DNA of 15,485 nucleotides from an uncultured Prevotella sp. (lineage in GTDB: Bacteria; Bacteroidota; Bacteroidia; Bacteroidales; Bacteroidaceae): the NCBI GenBank assembly GCA_947095945.1, contig CAMUQM010000025.1, positions 1 through 15,485 of the forward strand, given 5' to 3'. Both the position numbers and the translations under genes were made by a program. The notes beneath the pieces were generated by a model, which saw nothing but the letters and a program-made list of their open reading frames with translations, was not told the origin of the DNA and searched no databases. Positions 1-6,918 of this stretch are shown in pieces; within the stretch, counting starts at the first letter, position 1, and each line of letters opens with the position of its first letter.

Positions 1-157
1 ACGGCTGTCCTCCTGAAGTTCGGGCAACACCTTTGATAATAAGACTCTTCGGATCCGGCTTATTAATAAAGTCGTCCTCTTCACTATGACAGCTTGCAAA
101 TAGCATCATAAGTACTGGTAAAGCAAGCAGATACAATAATGACTTTTTCATAATCAT
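1..157 (-). CDS. N-terminus of a lipoprotein, cut by the window edge
   Basis: Reading leftward, an open frame starts with two in-frame ATG codons (157-155 and 151-149) and stays open to base 1. The second start gives MKKSLLYLLALPVLMMLFAS followed by C, a typical type II signal peptide: lysines, a hydrophobic core of about 14 residues and a lipobox ending in Cys at about residue 20. After the Cys comes an acidic stretch (HSEEDD), common in Bacteroidetes surface-exposed lipoproteins. The visible mature part continues with NKPDPKSLIIKGVARTSGG. The function cannot be told from about 30 mature residues. A TAnnTTTG box lies about 90 bp upstream on the same strand. The stop is outside the window, so the length is unknown. 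Confidence 0.8.
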   Translation of the reverse strand, partial: MIMKKSLLYLLALPVLMMLFASCHSEEDDFINKPDPKSLIIKGVARTSGGQP

Positions 158-241
158 CTAATTTATAGTTTTAAATTAAGTAGTATTCGGGTATCATATC
201 CTCAATATCATACCATCCTTCTACATAGATTTAGTCTTTTA

Positions 242-249
242 CAAAAGTA
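242..249 (-). promoter_or_regulatory. Bacteroidetes-type -7 box for the leftward lipoprotein gene
   Basis: On the minus strand this reads TACTTTTG followed by TA, matching TAnnTTTG. No TTG is found about 20 nt upstream, so the -33 element is poor. The predicted leader is about 85 nt. Confidence 0.4.
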
Positions 250-574
250 TTAAATATTGAGGAAAAAACATATATAATTTCCTATAAAAAAAGATTCTTA
301 AAGATAAAAATATGGTTTTTCCGTTAAATGCTTGGATGCTTTTCATATAGCTTTAATGGAATAATCGAAGTTTTTCATTAAACAAAAACATAGCCAAGAC
401 TGTCAATTGTCTGTTTTATTATCATCTTCTGACACAGAAGCCCCTTTCATTTTAACACTTCAAAAATGTAGATACGGTTCTGAAAAATCATTACATGATT
501 TAGAGCAAAACATCTATAAATCAAGGCAAAAACACGCACAAAAAGCAAGTTTTCAACCAGCTGTAAATCAATTA

Positions 575-706
575 GTTATAAAGTCGTGCAAGAAAAGGTG
601 CTTAATTGGACTTCAAAAGGGCGTTAGTAAGGACCTTAAAGGGCATCTTCTGCAAGTCAATTAGGTATCTTTTAGAAGCCAAAAGAGCATGTATTGGATT
701 TGATGT
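575..706. repeat. Degenerate 22-bp tandem repeat, family I
   Basis: Consecutive 22-bp blocks start at 575, 597, 619, 641, 663 and 685. Aligned, blocks 2-6 give a consensus beginning GGGCAT and continuing with a T-rich middle, then GGAAGYCAAAA. The clearest members are 641-662 (starts GGGCATCTTCTG) and 663-684 (starts AGGTATCTTTTAG, ends GCCAAAA). The first block is the poorest. Phase is kept exactly over six blocks with no indel. A further partial copy may lie at 562-579, since TGTAAATCAATTAGTTAT resembles 651-668. No unique spacers are present, so this is not a CRISPR. Confidence 0.6.
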
Positions 707-928
707 GTATGAAAATAGTTTACAAATACGGATTGAAGTAGAGGCAATTTGTTGAAGATGGAAAGATATACTCATGGATAGGTAAAATTCTTTTTTTCTT
801 TTCTGTAGTTTATCCCCCTTGGTAAGACCATTTAATTTTGGATAGTCACAACATGCAAGAGTATAAGCTTTTGCTTTAATTTTAACCTATGCATTTAACG
901 ACAAAATCGTTTTTTGTACAGTTTAAGG

Positions 929-959
929 TTGGAAGATAGGTGGAAAAATGTTATTTTTG
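929..959 (+). promoter_or_regulatory. Promoter of the lipoprotein gene at 1016
   Basis: TTG at 929-931, then 20 nt, then TATTTTTG at 952-959: a full match to the Bacteroidetes -33/-7 pattern. Transcription would begin near 963, giving a leader of about 53 nt to the ATG at 1016. Confidence 0.7.
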
Positions 960-1015
960 CAGCGTGTGAAGTATAACAATGTTGTTTGCTGAAAAGTATT
1001 AAGTACCTTATAATT

Positions 1016-1768
1016 ATGAGAATAAAGCCCTTTTTCTTTTTGCTGAGCCTTTGTATGATACTCCTTTCTTGTACGGATAAAAAGCCTGTTAGTCAAGAAC
1101 AGGGAGCATCTGTTGAGCAGAAGGATAGTATGCCCGTGAAGAAGACAGATAGTGTTGAGGTTGTGAAGAAGAAGCCCCTCACGTATAAGATTCTGGTTCC
1201 TTTTGCTTATCGTTTTTGTAACCCCGATACATTGATAAATAAGAATTGGGTTGAACTATATAAGGATGGGAAAGATTATTATGTAGGAAAGGCGCGTTAT
1301 AGTATTCAGAAAAAGGAAGATGCATGTGTGGGAGGAATGACACCTCACTTGTCGGGGAAACGAAATACAATCTTATTCGTCAATCAGTTGCCTGTCAATC
1401 TGGGGAAGGTAAAGACTGCTGATGTAGAGATTTCTGATACTACTTTCCTTGTGCCGGGCACTACAAGTCGCTTTGCTTTTGCAGGAAAACGCTACGAGTT
1501 AGTGGCAAAGGCACAAGGTGAGGATGTCTATAAGAACTATACCCTGTTACTGAATGGAGAGCGAATCTGCAGAGAAGCGGAGGTGAATGGGGCTTATTTC
1601 CGCCTTCTGTTTGCTGGTGATTTGGATGGAGATGGAAAGTTAGACCTTGTTCTTTCTTTGCCATTGCATTATGAAAACCTCAGAGTTGTCTTGTTCTTAT
1701 CTTCTTGTGCGCCCCCAGACTTACAAATAGGAAAAGCTGCTGAGATTGTTGATGACTTCAGTTGTTAG
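1016..1768 (+). CDS. Lipoprotein of unknown function with a DGDG motif
   Basis: The frame opens at a TTG at 986, but the ATG at 1016 is preferred because it directly gives a classic lipoprotein signal: MRIKPFFFLLSLCMILLS then C19. The protein is then about 250 residues. A charged linker rich in K, E and V (about residues 20-55) precedes a domain with predicted strands. Near residues 205-218 the sequence DLDGDGKLDLVLSL resembles a calcium-binding FG-GAP/EF-hand-like loop (DxDxDGxxD). That motif often occurs in secreted proteins and here suggests metal binding, by inference only. Several cysteines lie in the mature part, including one close to the C-terminus. I do not recognise the family. It likely sits in the outer membrane or periplasm. 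The next gene starts 64 bp downstream behind its own promoter. Confidence 0.85.
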   Translation: MRIKPFFFLLSLCMILLSCTDKKPVSQEQGASVEQKDSMPVKKTDSVEVVKKKPLTYKILVPFAYRFCNPDTLINKNWVELYKDGKDYYVGKARYSIQKKEDACVGGMTPHLSGKRNTILFVNQLPVNLGKVKTADVEISDTTFLVPGTTSRFAFAGKRYELVAKAQGEDVYKNYTLLLNGERICREAEVNGAYFRLLFAGDLDGDGKLDLVLSLPLHYENLRVVLFLSSCAPPDLQIGKAAEIVDDFSC

Positions 1769-1820
1769 CTTTTTTCTGTGTTTTATTCATAAGAATGAAG
1801 GATATTAGATAATAAAGTAT

Positions 1821-1828
1821 TATTTTTG
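1821..1828 (+). promoter_or_regulatory. -7 box immediately before the fic start codon
   Basis: TATTTTTG matches TAnnTTTG and is only 4 nt from the GTG at 1833, so the transcript would be almost leaderless. No TTG stands at the expected -33 position. The block from 1820 (TTATTTTTGtAaCGTGT) closely resembles the promoter at 951 (TTATTTTTGcAgCGTGT). Confidence 0.55.
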
Positions 1829-1832
1829 TAAC

Positions 1833-2615
1833 GTGTTTGAAACAGAGATAAAACTATATGATGAATTGGCAGCAACATATCACGAAAAGATAGTGTTGCC
1901 AATGGGAAAGAAAGAGTTTAGAGAGTATTCTGAAATCCTTTTTTCCTGCCATAGCTGTGGTATTGAAGGTTCTTCTTTCTCAGTGGATGATACACGTTGT
2001 CTATTTGAGGAACAGTTGGGTTATCATCCTGTTGGGAAGTCTTTATTGGAATGTCAGGAGATGGCAGACCATTTTGCAGCATACGAATGGATGCATAATC
2101 ATTTAGATCATTCTTTTGATGTAGACCTTTTGAAGACTATTAACAGGTTGGTAACACTTCATACGCTCACTTATAAGCAGGCTGATGCTGTGTCAGGTGA
2201 GTTCACAACGGTGGATATGGCTGCTGGTGATACGGTCTTTGGCGAGCATGAAGGACTGGTGGCGCAGGTGCCGCGATTGATGTCATCAACGGCAGAGATG
2301 ATGGAACGTGGAGAACTTCATCCTATGGTGCTGTCTGCTCGGTTTCATGGATTCTTTGAATACTTGCACCCGTTCCGTGATGGGAATGGAAGAACTGGTA
2401 GGTTACTATCAAACTTTATCTTGTTACGTCATAATTGTCCCGAATTGATTATACAAAAAGAAGATCGTCAGGAGTATATCGCTGCTTTGCGAACTATACG
2501 AACGGAAGGGACGGATGAACATCTTATTGCTTTCTTTTTTAAGGCAGCTACAAAGCAGATGGAATATGCTTTGGCACAGAAGAAGCAGAATAGTCGTAAG
2601 ATGTTCTTCTTTTAG
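1833..2615 (+). CDS. Class II Fic-domain protein AMP-transferase
   Basis: Fic proteins transfer AMP (or related groups) from a nucleotide to a hydroxyl side chain of a target protein. The active-site motif is complete: HPFRDGNGRTGR at residues 179-190, with catalytic His179 and the GNGR anion-binding loop. Upstream, SCGIEG (residues 41-46) fits the inhibitory motif [S/T]xxxE[G/N]; Glu45 would block ATP gamma-phosphate positioning, as known for class II Fic proteins with the helix N-terminal to the core. TVFGEHEG (about 128-135) fits the substrate-binding flap. At 260 residues the protein is compact, with no winged-helix tail. The start is GTG at 1833, which keeps the N-terminal helix usual in this family; the alternative ATG at 1902 would remove it. 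The target is unknown. No antitoxin gene is adjacent, consistent with an intramolecular inhibitor. Confidence 0.93.
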   Translation: MFETEIKLYDELAATYHEKIVLPMGKKEFREYSEILFSCHSCGIEGSSFSVDDTRCLFEEQLGYHPVGKSLLECQEMADHFAAYEWMHNHLDHSFDVDLLKTINRLVTLHTLTYKQADAVSGEFTTVDMAAGDTVFGEHEGLVAQVPRLMSSTAEMMERGELHPMVLSARFHGFFEYLHPFRDGNGRTGRLLSNFILLRHNCPELIIQKEDRQEYIAALRTIRTEGTDEHLIAFFFKAATKQMEYALAQKKQNSRKMFFF

Positions 2616-2640
2616 TGTTCTGCACCTTTTTATACTTAGT

Positions 2641-2740
2641 GTGTAAAGTGTGATTCTGTTTGTGTATAATCTCATTTTAATTATTTACAAACAACTCGTC
2701 AACTTGTAAACTTGTAAACTCGTCAACTATAAAAAGATAT
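2641..2740. repeat. Direct repeat copy 1 (110-bp offset)
   Basis: This 100-bp block recurs at 2751-2850. The last 53 bp (2688-2740) are identical to 2798-2850, while the first half differs at about a dozen positions. Inside are octamers in tandem: AACTCGTC, AACTTGTA, AACTTGTA, AACTCGTC (2693-2724), followed by AACTATAA. It is followed at 2748 by ATG GTG TAA, a two-codon open frame of no evident meaning. Confidence 0.95.
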
Positions 2741-2750
2741 TATTATCATG

Positions 2751-2850
2751 GTGTAAACTGTGCTTTTATTTATATATAAGCTCTGATTAATTGTTTGCAA
2801 ACAACTCGTCAACTTGTAAACTTGTAAACTCGTCAACTATAAAAAGATAT
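2751..2850. repeat. Direct repeat copy 2, leader of the helicase gene
   Basis: This is the second copy of the block at 2641-2740. Its last two bases are the AT of the helicase ATG at 2849, so the duplicated unit is the gene's 5' leader. The octamer run lies at 2803-2834. Unlike copy 1, it contains a perfect 14-bp palindrome TTGTTTGCAAACAA (2791-2804), a possible operator. I find no TAnnTTTG box in either copy. Confidence 0.95.
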
Positions 2851-4819
2851 GCTTCAGGAAAGTCCAATCCAACTCTTACAGCGTCAGCGTTTACTGCTCC
2901 AAATGGAGTATTATGCCGAGAAAGAAGCCTTTAGAAAGCAGACAGAGGCTGCTGGTATGCAGCGGAAAGTGAAGCGAGGAGATGCTTGGTTTCCGTTAAG
3001 AGTGGGCAAACGGTTTTATAATGGGTTGAACCAACTTTGCATTGAGGTGTTTCGTACACAGGATGGGGATATAGAGCATAACTTTGAAAGTGGTCGCCCG
3101 CTTCTTTTCTTTAAGTTTATTGAGACGGAGAAGGGGACTCCCAATAAGGCTGTTCAGCTGAAATACTATGGTTTTACAGGTACTGTTTCGTATGTGGAAG
3201 GCGATAGAATGGTTGTTGCTGTCCCTGACTCTGCCCCCTTATTAGACCTTCAATCAGCCTCTGAACAGATTGGCTGTCAGTTAGGTTTTGATGAAACGAG
3301 CTATCAGATGATGTTCGATGCATTGGACCGAACGATGAAAGCAAAAGGAAATAGGCTGGCTCATCTTCGTGACTTGTTCCATTCACGACAAAAGGTTGAG
3401 AAGTTCTCCTTTGCTCCCATTCGATTACCTTGGCTGAATCCAACACAAGAAAAGGCTGTTAATGAGGTGTTATGGGCAAAGGATGTGGCTGTTGTTCATG
3501 GTCCACCGGGAACAGGAAAGACGACAACATTGGTTGAAGCTATCAACGAAACATTGATGCGAGAAAGTCAGGTGATGGTCTGTGCGCAGAGTAATATGGC
3601 TGTTGACTGGATTTGCGAGAAGCTTGTTGACCGTGGTATCAATGTTCTTCGCATTGGTAATCCTACCCGAGTGAATGATAAGATGCTTGGTTTCACATAC
3701 GAACGAAAGTTTGAAGCGCATCCTGACTACCCTCAGTTGTGGTCAATTCGGAAGGCTATTCGTGAACTAAGAAACAATAGAAAGAAAGGTTCTGAAAGCT
3801 ATCATCAGAAGATGGACAGGCTGAAGAGCCGTGCTACTGAGCTTGAAATACGCATCAATGCAGAACTATTTGGAGAGGCACGTGTCGTTGCTTCCACCCT
3901 TGTTGGAGCTAACAATAGGATAATGGAAGGTCAGAAGTTCACGACTTTATTCATCGATGAGGCTGCACAAGCCCTTGAAGCGGCTTGCTGGATAGCCATT
4001 CGTAGGGCATCGAGGATTGTCTTTGCGGGGGATCATTGCCAACTTCCTCCGACGGTAAAGAGCATTGCTGCGCTGCGTGGAGGCTTAGGTAAGACCTTGA
4101 TGGAACGTATCGTAGAGAATAAACCAGAGGTTGTAACGCTGTTGAAGGTGCAGTATCGTATGAATGAAGAGATTATGCGCTTCTCCTCTGATTGGTTCTA
4201 TGGCGGACAGGTAGAAACAGCTCCGCAGATTAAATATCGTGGCATTCTCGATTATGACAATCCAATGGTATGGATTGATACGTCAGATGAAGCGGTCGTG
4301 TCATCGTATGATTTGACGGAAAGTAACGCTAATTCAGCTCCTTCTCAGTCAGATAACGAAAAGGAAAACGCCTTCCACGAGCAGTTTGTCGGCTCTTCTT
4401 TTGGTCGTATTAACAAAGGAGAAGCAGAGCTAACACTCAAGACTTTAAAGGATTATTTCACAAAGATAGGCAAGCATAGAGTGTTGGAAGAACGGATAGA
4501 CGTGGGAGTTATCTCTCCTTATCGTGCTCAAGTGCAGTATCTTCGCAGTCTGATAAAGAAGCGAGAGTTCTTTAAGCCTTATCGAAGTCTTATCAGTGTG
4601 AACACCGTTGATGGCTTTCAAGGACAGGAACGTGACGTGATTCTTATTTCTCTTGTGCGTTCCAATGATGATGGACAGATAGGTTTCTTACGTGATTTAC
4701 GTCGTATGAACGTGGCTATAACACGTGCCCGAATGAAGCTGATAATCCTTGGTAATGTTCAAACAATGATCAAACACGAATTTTATAAGAAGCTGTGGGA
4801 GAGTCTTTCGCAGTCCTAA
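2849..4819 (+). CDS. Superfamily 1B DNA/RNA helicase (IGHMBP2/Upf1-like)
   Basis: This is an ATP-dependent nucleic-acid helicase of 656 residues with every core motif of the Upf1-like SF1B group. Motif I/Walker A is GPPGTGKT (218-225). Motif Ia is around QSNMAVDWICEKL. Motif II/Walker B is DEAAQ (370-374), motif III is GDHCQLPPT (from 394), motif IV includes QYRM (435-438), motif V is DGFQGQE (588-594), and motif VI is NVAITRARMKL (arginine finger about 626). The N-terminal 200 residues form a beta-rich domain like the 1B/OB region of IGHMBP2. A low-complexity acidic/Ser/Asn insert lies between motifs IV and V (about 480-515). The ATG at 2849 follows an A-rich leader (AAAAAGAT) formed by a duplicated sequence. 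Members of this family act in DNA repair, replication or RNA metabolism; which applies here is unknown. No nuclease domain is fused, so it does not look like a defence helicase-nuclease. Confidence 0.94.
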   Translation: MLQESPIQLLQRQRLLLQMEYYAEKEAFRKQTEAAGMQRKVKRGDAWFPLRVGKRFYNGLNQLCIEVFRTQDGDIEHNFESGRPLLFFKFIETEKGTPNKAVQLKYYGFTGTVSYVEGDRMVVAVPDSAPLLDLQSASEQIGCQLGFDETSYQMMFDALDRTMKAKGNRLAHLRDLFHSRQKVEKFSFAPIRLPWLNPTQEKAVNEVLWAKDVAVVHGPPGTGKTTTLVEAINETLMRESQVMVCAQSNMAVDWICEKLVDRGINVLRIGNPTRVNDKMLGFTYERKFEAHPDYPQLWSIRKAIRELRNNRKKGSESYHQKMDRLKSRATELEIRINAELFGEARVVASTLVGANNRIMEGQKFTTLFIDEAAQALEAACWIAIRRASRIVFAGDHCQLPPTVKSIAALRGGLGKTLMERIVENKPEVVTLLKVQYRMNEEIMRFSSDWFYGGQVETAPQIKYRGILDYDNPMVWIDTSDEAVVSSYDLTESNANSAPSQSDNEKENAFHEQFVGSSFGRINKGEAELTLKTLKDYFTKIGKHRVLEERIDVGVISPYRAQVQYLRSLIKKREFFKPYRSLISVNTVDGFQGQERDVILISLVRSNDDGQIGFLRDLRRMNVAITRARMKLIILGNVQTMIKHEFYKKLWESLSQS

Positions 4820-4848
4820 AAGTGTCTGTTCAATTAGCCCAATTGACC

Positions 4849-4870
4849 TTATTAGGCTAATTAGGCTAAT
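4849..4870. repeat. TTATTAGGCTAATT element, copy 1
   Basis: This 22-nt stretch is the reverse complement, with one mismatch, of 12646-12667. Both lie just after a gene's stop codon, inside larger tracts built from alternating AATTAGCC/GGCTAATT words (here 4831-4886). Confidence 0.7.
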
Positions 4871-4886
4871 TCTTTATAAGCCTAAT
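4860..4886 (+). terminator. Probable terminator after the helicase gene
   Basis: ATTAGGCT (4860-4867) pairs perfectly with AGCCTAAT (4879-4886) around an 11-nt loop. AT-rich sequence with a six-T run follows within about 12 nt. The position, about 40 bp after the stop and ahead of a new promoter, supports termination. Confidence 0.5.
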
Positions 4887-4945
4887 CCTAAAATATTTTT
4901 TGTTTAATTACACATAGAAAAGTGGATTTATATCATTTTTTTATT

Positions 4946-4953
4946 TACTTTTG
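4946..4953 (+). promoter_or_regulatory. -7 box of the gene at 4975
   Basis: TACTTTTG matches TAnnTTTG. The -33 position has only TGG. Predicted start near 4957, with a leader of about 18 nt that includes AAAGGA as a plausible ribosome site 8 nt before the ATG. Confidence 0.55.
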
Positions 4954-4974
4954 TGTCATAAAAGGAAATCTACT

Positions 4975-5385
4975 ATGTTACAACGAGATTATTTTATTCG
5001 TTTGATAGAGGAATTCAATGCTGCTATTTCGCGCTTTCTAACAAAGAAAGACGATGACTTGAAGCGAGATAATGACTTGAAAGACCTTTATAAACAGTAC
5101 GTTGGAGAGTATGATGATTTACGTAATCTCTCCGTTGACGAGCTGTTGAAATACGCTAAGGAACAGTGGAATGAGGCTGAGCGGATAGATAAAATAAACA
5201 TGGTTGCAGAGTTGTTACATGCTGAGGCAAGCTATAAAGGGCAACCTTTGCGCCAAATCTTACAGGAGAAGGCATACGCTTTATTTGATTATGTTGAGGC
5301 GAATGGCTCAACATTCTCTATCGACCGACATCAAAAGATGGAGGCTATGCGACAAGAGTTAGATAACATACTCTCTCAAGGATAG
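4975..5385 (+). CDS. Small helical protein, possibly DUF6483-like
   Basis: The frame is open from a TTG at 4951, but that codon sits inside the promoter box. The ATG at 4975, preceded by AAAGGA, is the credible start and gives 136 residues. The protein has no signal peptide, cysteines or membrane segment. It is highly charged (many K, E and D) and reads as amphipathic helices throughout. The opening MLQRDYFIRLIEEFNAAI is reminiscent of DUF6483 proteins, which begin with a similar QDYIMRxIE helix; this is a memory-based resemblance that needs an HMM search. It is probably cytoplasmic. It lies 77 bp before the cysteine desulfidase-like gene on the same strand, with a palindrome between them, so co-transcription is uncertain. 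Confidence 0.8.
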   Translation: MLQRDYFIRLIEEFNAAISRFLTKKDDDLKRDNDLKDLYKQYVGEYDDLRNLSVDELLKYAKEQWNEAERIDKINMVAELLHAEASYKGQPLRQILQEKAYALFDYVEANGSTFSIDRHQKMEAMRQELDNILSQG

Positions 5386-5407
5386 TAATGTCTGAGAGCG
5401 AGAGTAC

Positions 5408-5421
5408 AAAGAATATTCTTT
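5408..5421. promoter_or_regulatory. Perfect 14-bp palindrome, candidate operator
   Basis: AAAGAATATTCTTT reads the same on both strands and lies about 40 bp before the ATG at 5463. It could bind a dimeric regulator of the cysteine-degrading gene. No known operator consensus is recognised, and AT-rich palindromes of this size can arise by chance. Confidence 0.3.
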
Positions 5422-5462
5422 TGTTATGGTCATAATATCAGGCTAAACCTAAACCAATCATT

Positions 5463-6752
5463 ATGCTTGAGAAGAACATTAGAGAACAGATTATCGAGTT
5501 GATACACCAGCAGGTGGTACCTGCCGTAGGTTGTACAGAGCCAATGGCTGTAGCATTGTGTACTGCACGTGCTACAGAGTTGTTAGGTCAGAAACCCGAG
5601 CAGATTAGCGTTTTGCTGTCTGCTAACATTCTAAAGAATGCTATGGGTGTTGGTATTCCGGGCACGGGAATGATAGGCTTGCCTATTGCCATTGCTCTCG
5701 GTGCTTTGGTGGGTAAGTCAGAATATCAGTTAGAGGTTATTAAGGACCTTACACCTGATACATTGGAAGCTGGTAAACAGTTTATTAGTGAGAATCGAAT
5801 TGATGTCAAACTGAAAGACGGTATCACAGAGAAACTCTATATAGAAATCACTTGTAAGGCTGAAGAAAAGTATGCGAAAGCTATCATCTGCGGCACACAT
5901 ACGAATATTGTCTTTGAAGAGAAGGAAGGTACTGTCCTACTTGATAAGATGCAACCATGTGCTGCAGCTGTTGAAAAAGCACCACTCTGTCTGAATCTCA
6001 AAACGGTGTGGGAGTTTGCAACGACTTCTCCAGTAGATGAAATAGAGTTTATCCTTGAGGCAAAGCGATACAACCTCCGTGCTGCAGCTGAGGCTGCAAA
6101 GGGAAACTACGGACATTGTTTGGGTAAGGTTATGGACCGCCCTTTGAGTCGTGGAATCTTTGGAAATAGCATTTTCTCACATATCATTGCGAAGACTGCT
6201 TCTGCCTGTGATGCTCGTATGGGTGGTGCTTTGATTCCAGTGATGAGCAATAGCGGTTCGGGAAATCAGGGCATCTGTGCGACCAATCCTGTGGCTGTCT
6301 TTGCCAAGGAAAATGAGAATACGCGTGAGGAACTTATCCGCGCACTTACTTTGAGTCACCTTACGGCTATCTATATCAAGCAGAGTCTTGGCGCACTCTC
6401 AGCCCTTTGTGGTTGTGTTGTAGCAAGTATTGGTTCCAGTTGCGGTATTACTTATCTGATGGGAGGTGATTATATTAATGTCTGCCATTCAGTAAAGAAT
6501 ATGATAGCCAACCTTACTGGTATGATTTGCGATGGTGCGAAGCCAAGTTGTTCACTAAAGATTTCGTCGGGTGTGTCGACAGCTATCCTTTCTGCAACGC
6601 TTTCAATGGAGGGTAAGCACGTGACGGCTGCAGAGGGAATTATAGACGAAGACGTTGATAAGTCTATCCGCAACCTGACAAGTATAGGTAAGGAAGCGAT
6701 GTGTATTACCGATGATATGGTGTTGAATATCATGACAAATAAGTGCAATTAA
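5463..6752 (+). CDS. L-cysteine desulfidase family protein (UPF0597/YhaM-like)
   Basis: Characterised members of this family split L-cysteine into pyruvate, ammonia and sulfide using an oxygen-sensitive [4Fe-4S] cluster; E. coli YhaM (CyuA) and the archaeal CdsB are examples. The fold is related to the alpha domain of iron-sulfur L-serine dehydratase. Support here: the N-terminal signature PAVGCTEP with C24, the glycine-rich GVGIPGTGMIGLPIAIALGAL (about 57-77), NSGSGNQGICATNPV with C272, and GMICDGAKPSC with C356 and C363. These cysteines are the candidate cluster ligands, by analogy. At 429 residues the length is normal. The ATG at 5463 begins the conserved N-terminal helix directly. The enzyme is cytosolic and suits an anaerobe that uses cysteine as a carbon/nitrogen source and releases H2S. 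It converges on ribD across a repeat-rich terminator region. Confidence 0.92.
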   Translation: MLEKNIREQIIELIHQQVVPAVGCTEPMAVALCTARATELLGQKPEQISVLLSANILKNAMGVGIPGTGMIGLPIAIALGALVGKSEYQLEVIKDLTPDTLEAGKQFISENRIDVKLKDGITEKLYIEITCKAEEKYAKAIICGTHTNIVFEEKEGTVLLDKMQPCAAAVEKAPLCLNLKTVWEFATTSPVDEIEFILEAKRYNLRAAAEAAKGNYGHCLGKVMDRPLSRGIFGNSIFSHIIAKTASACDARMGGALIPVMSNSGSGNQGICATNPVAVFAKENENTREELIRALTLSHLTAIYIKQSLGALSALCGCVVASIGSSCGITYLMGGDYINVCHSVKNMIANLTGMICDGAKPSCSLKISSGVSTAILSATLSMEGKHVTAAEGIIDEDVDKSIRNLTSIGKEAMCITDDMVLNIMTNKCN

Positions 6753-6796
6753 AAAGACTATTGCACCCCAACTCTGTCTTATTTTCGAATTATTTT

Positions 6797-6884
6797 CATG
6801 AAAAGAAATATTTTTTGTCGTGAAAATAAATATTTATCTTCATGAAAAGAATTTCTTTTTTTCATGAAGATAATTTGTTTTTAT
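6797..6884. repeat. 22-bp tandem repeat, family II (CATGAAAA units)
   Basis: Four blocks start exactly 22 bp apart at 6797, 6819, 6841 and 6863. Each begins C(A/G)TGAA and continues into an A-rich then T-rich half. Adjacent or near blocks match at 17-18 of 22 positions. Every CATG is the centre of a TTTCATGAAA-type dyad, so the array is rich in possible hairpins. It lies between two convergent genes. Confidence 0.85.
6834..6873. terminator. Bidirectional terminator between convergent genes
   Basis: TTATCTTCATGAAA (6834-6847) pairs perfectly with TTTCATGAAGATAA (6860-6873): a 14-bp stem with a 12-nt loop, flanked by A/T-rich tracts on both sides. The position between the stops at 6752 and 6919 suits termination of both genes. 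It is built from two units of the 22-bp array. Confidence 0.65.
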
Positions 6885-6918
6885 CCGTTTTGTCCTATCT
6901 GTTGGGTGAAATCTTATC

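Larger units (their letters stand above)
158..951. other. Long intergenic region between divergent lipoprotein genes
   Basis: About 800 bp without a convincing gene. It holds the leftward promoter (242-249), a possible hairpin (TTTAATG at 352-358 pairing with CATTAAA at 376-382), and a degenerate 22-bp tandem repeat (575-706). An open frame at 407-664 with a TTG start is present, but its 3' end lies in the repeat and it shows no domain. From 707 to 930 I see only AT-rich DNA with no recognisable structure. The rightward promoter begins at 929. Confidence 0.7.

Noticed and set aside
407..664. 85-codon open frame with a TTG start
   Set aside because: No ribosome site, no domain, and its 3' third is made of the 22-bp repeat; it is probably a chance frame, though weak expression cannot be excluded.
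575..706. A CRISPR array
   Set aside because: The 22-bp units abut directly with no unique spacers, and no cas genes are in the window. The same holds for 6797-6884 and 10241-10306.
986..1015. Upstream TTG start for the lipoprotein at 1016
   Set aside because: It would put about ten residues before a signal peptide that begins properly at the ATG at 1016.
2849..4819. Helicase as part of an anti-phage defence system
   Set aside because: No nuclease, methylase or other defence partner is adjacent; the neighbours are an independent Fic gene and a small helical protein with separate promoters.
4951..4974. Upstream TTG start for the small helical protein
   Set aside because: The codon is part of the -7 promoter box; the ATG at 4975 follows AAAGGA.
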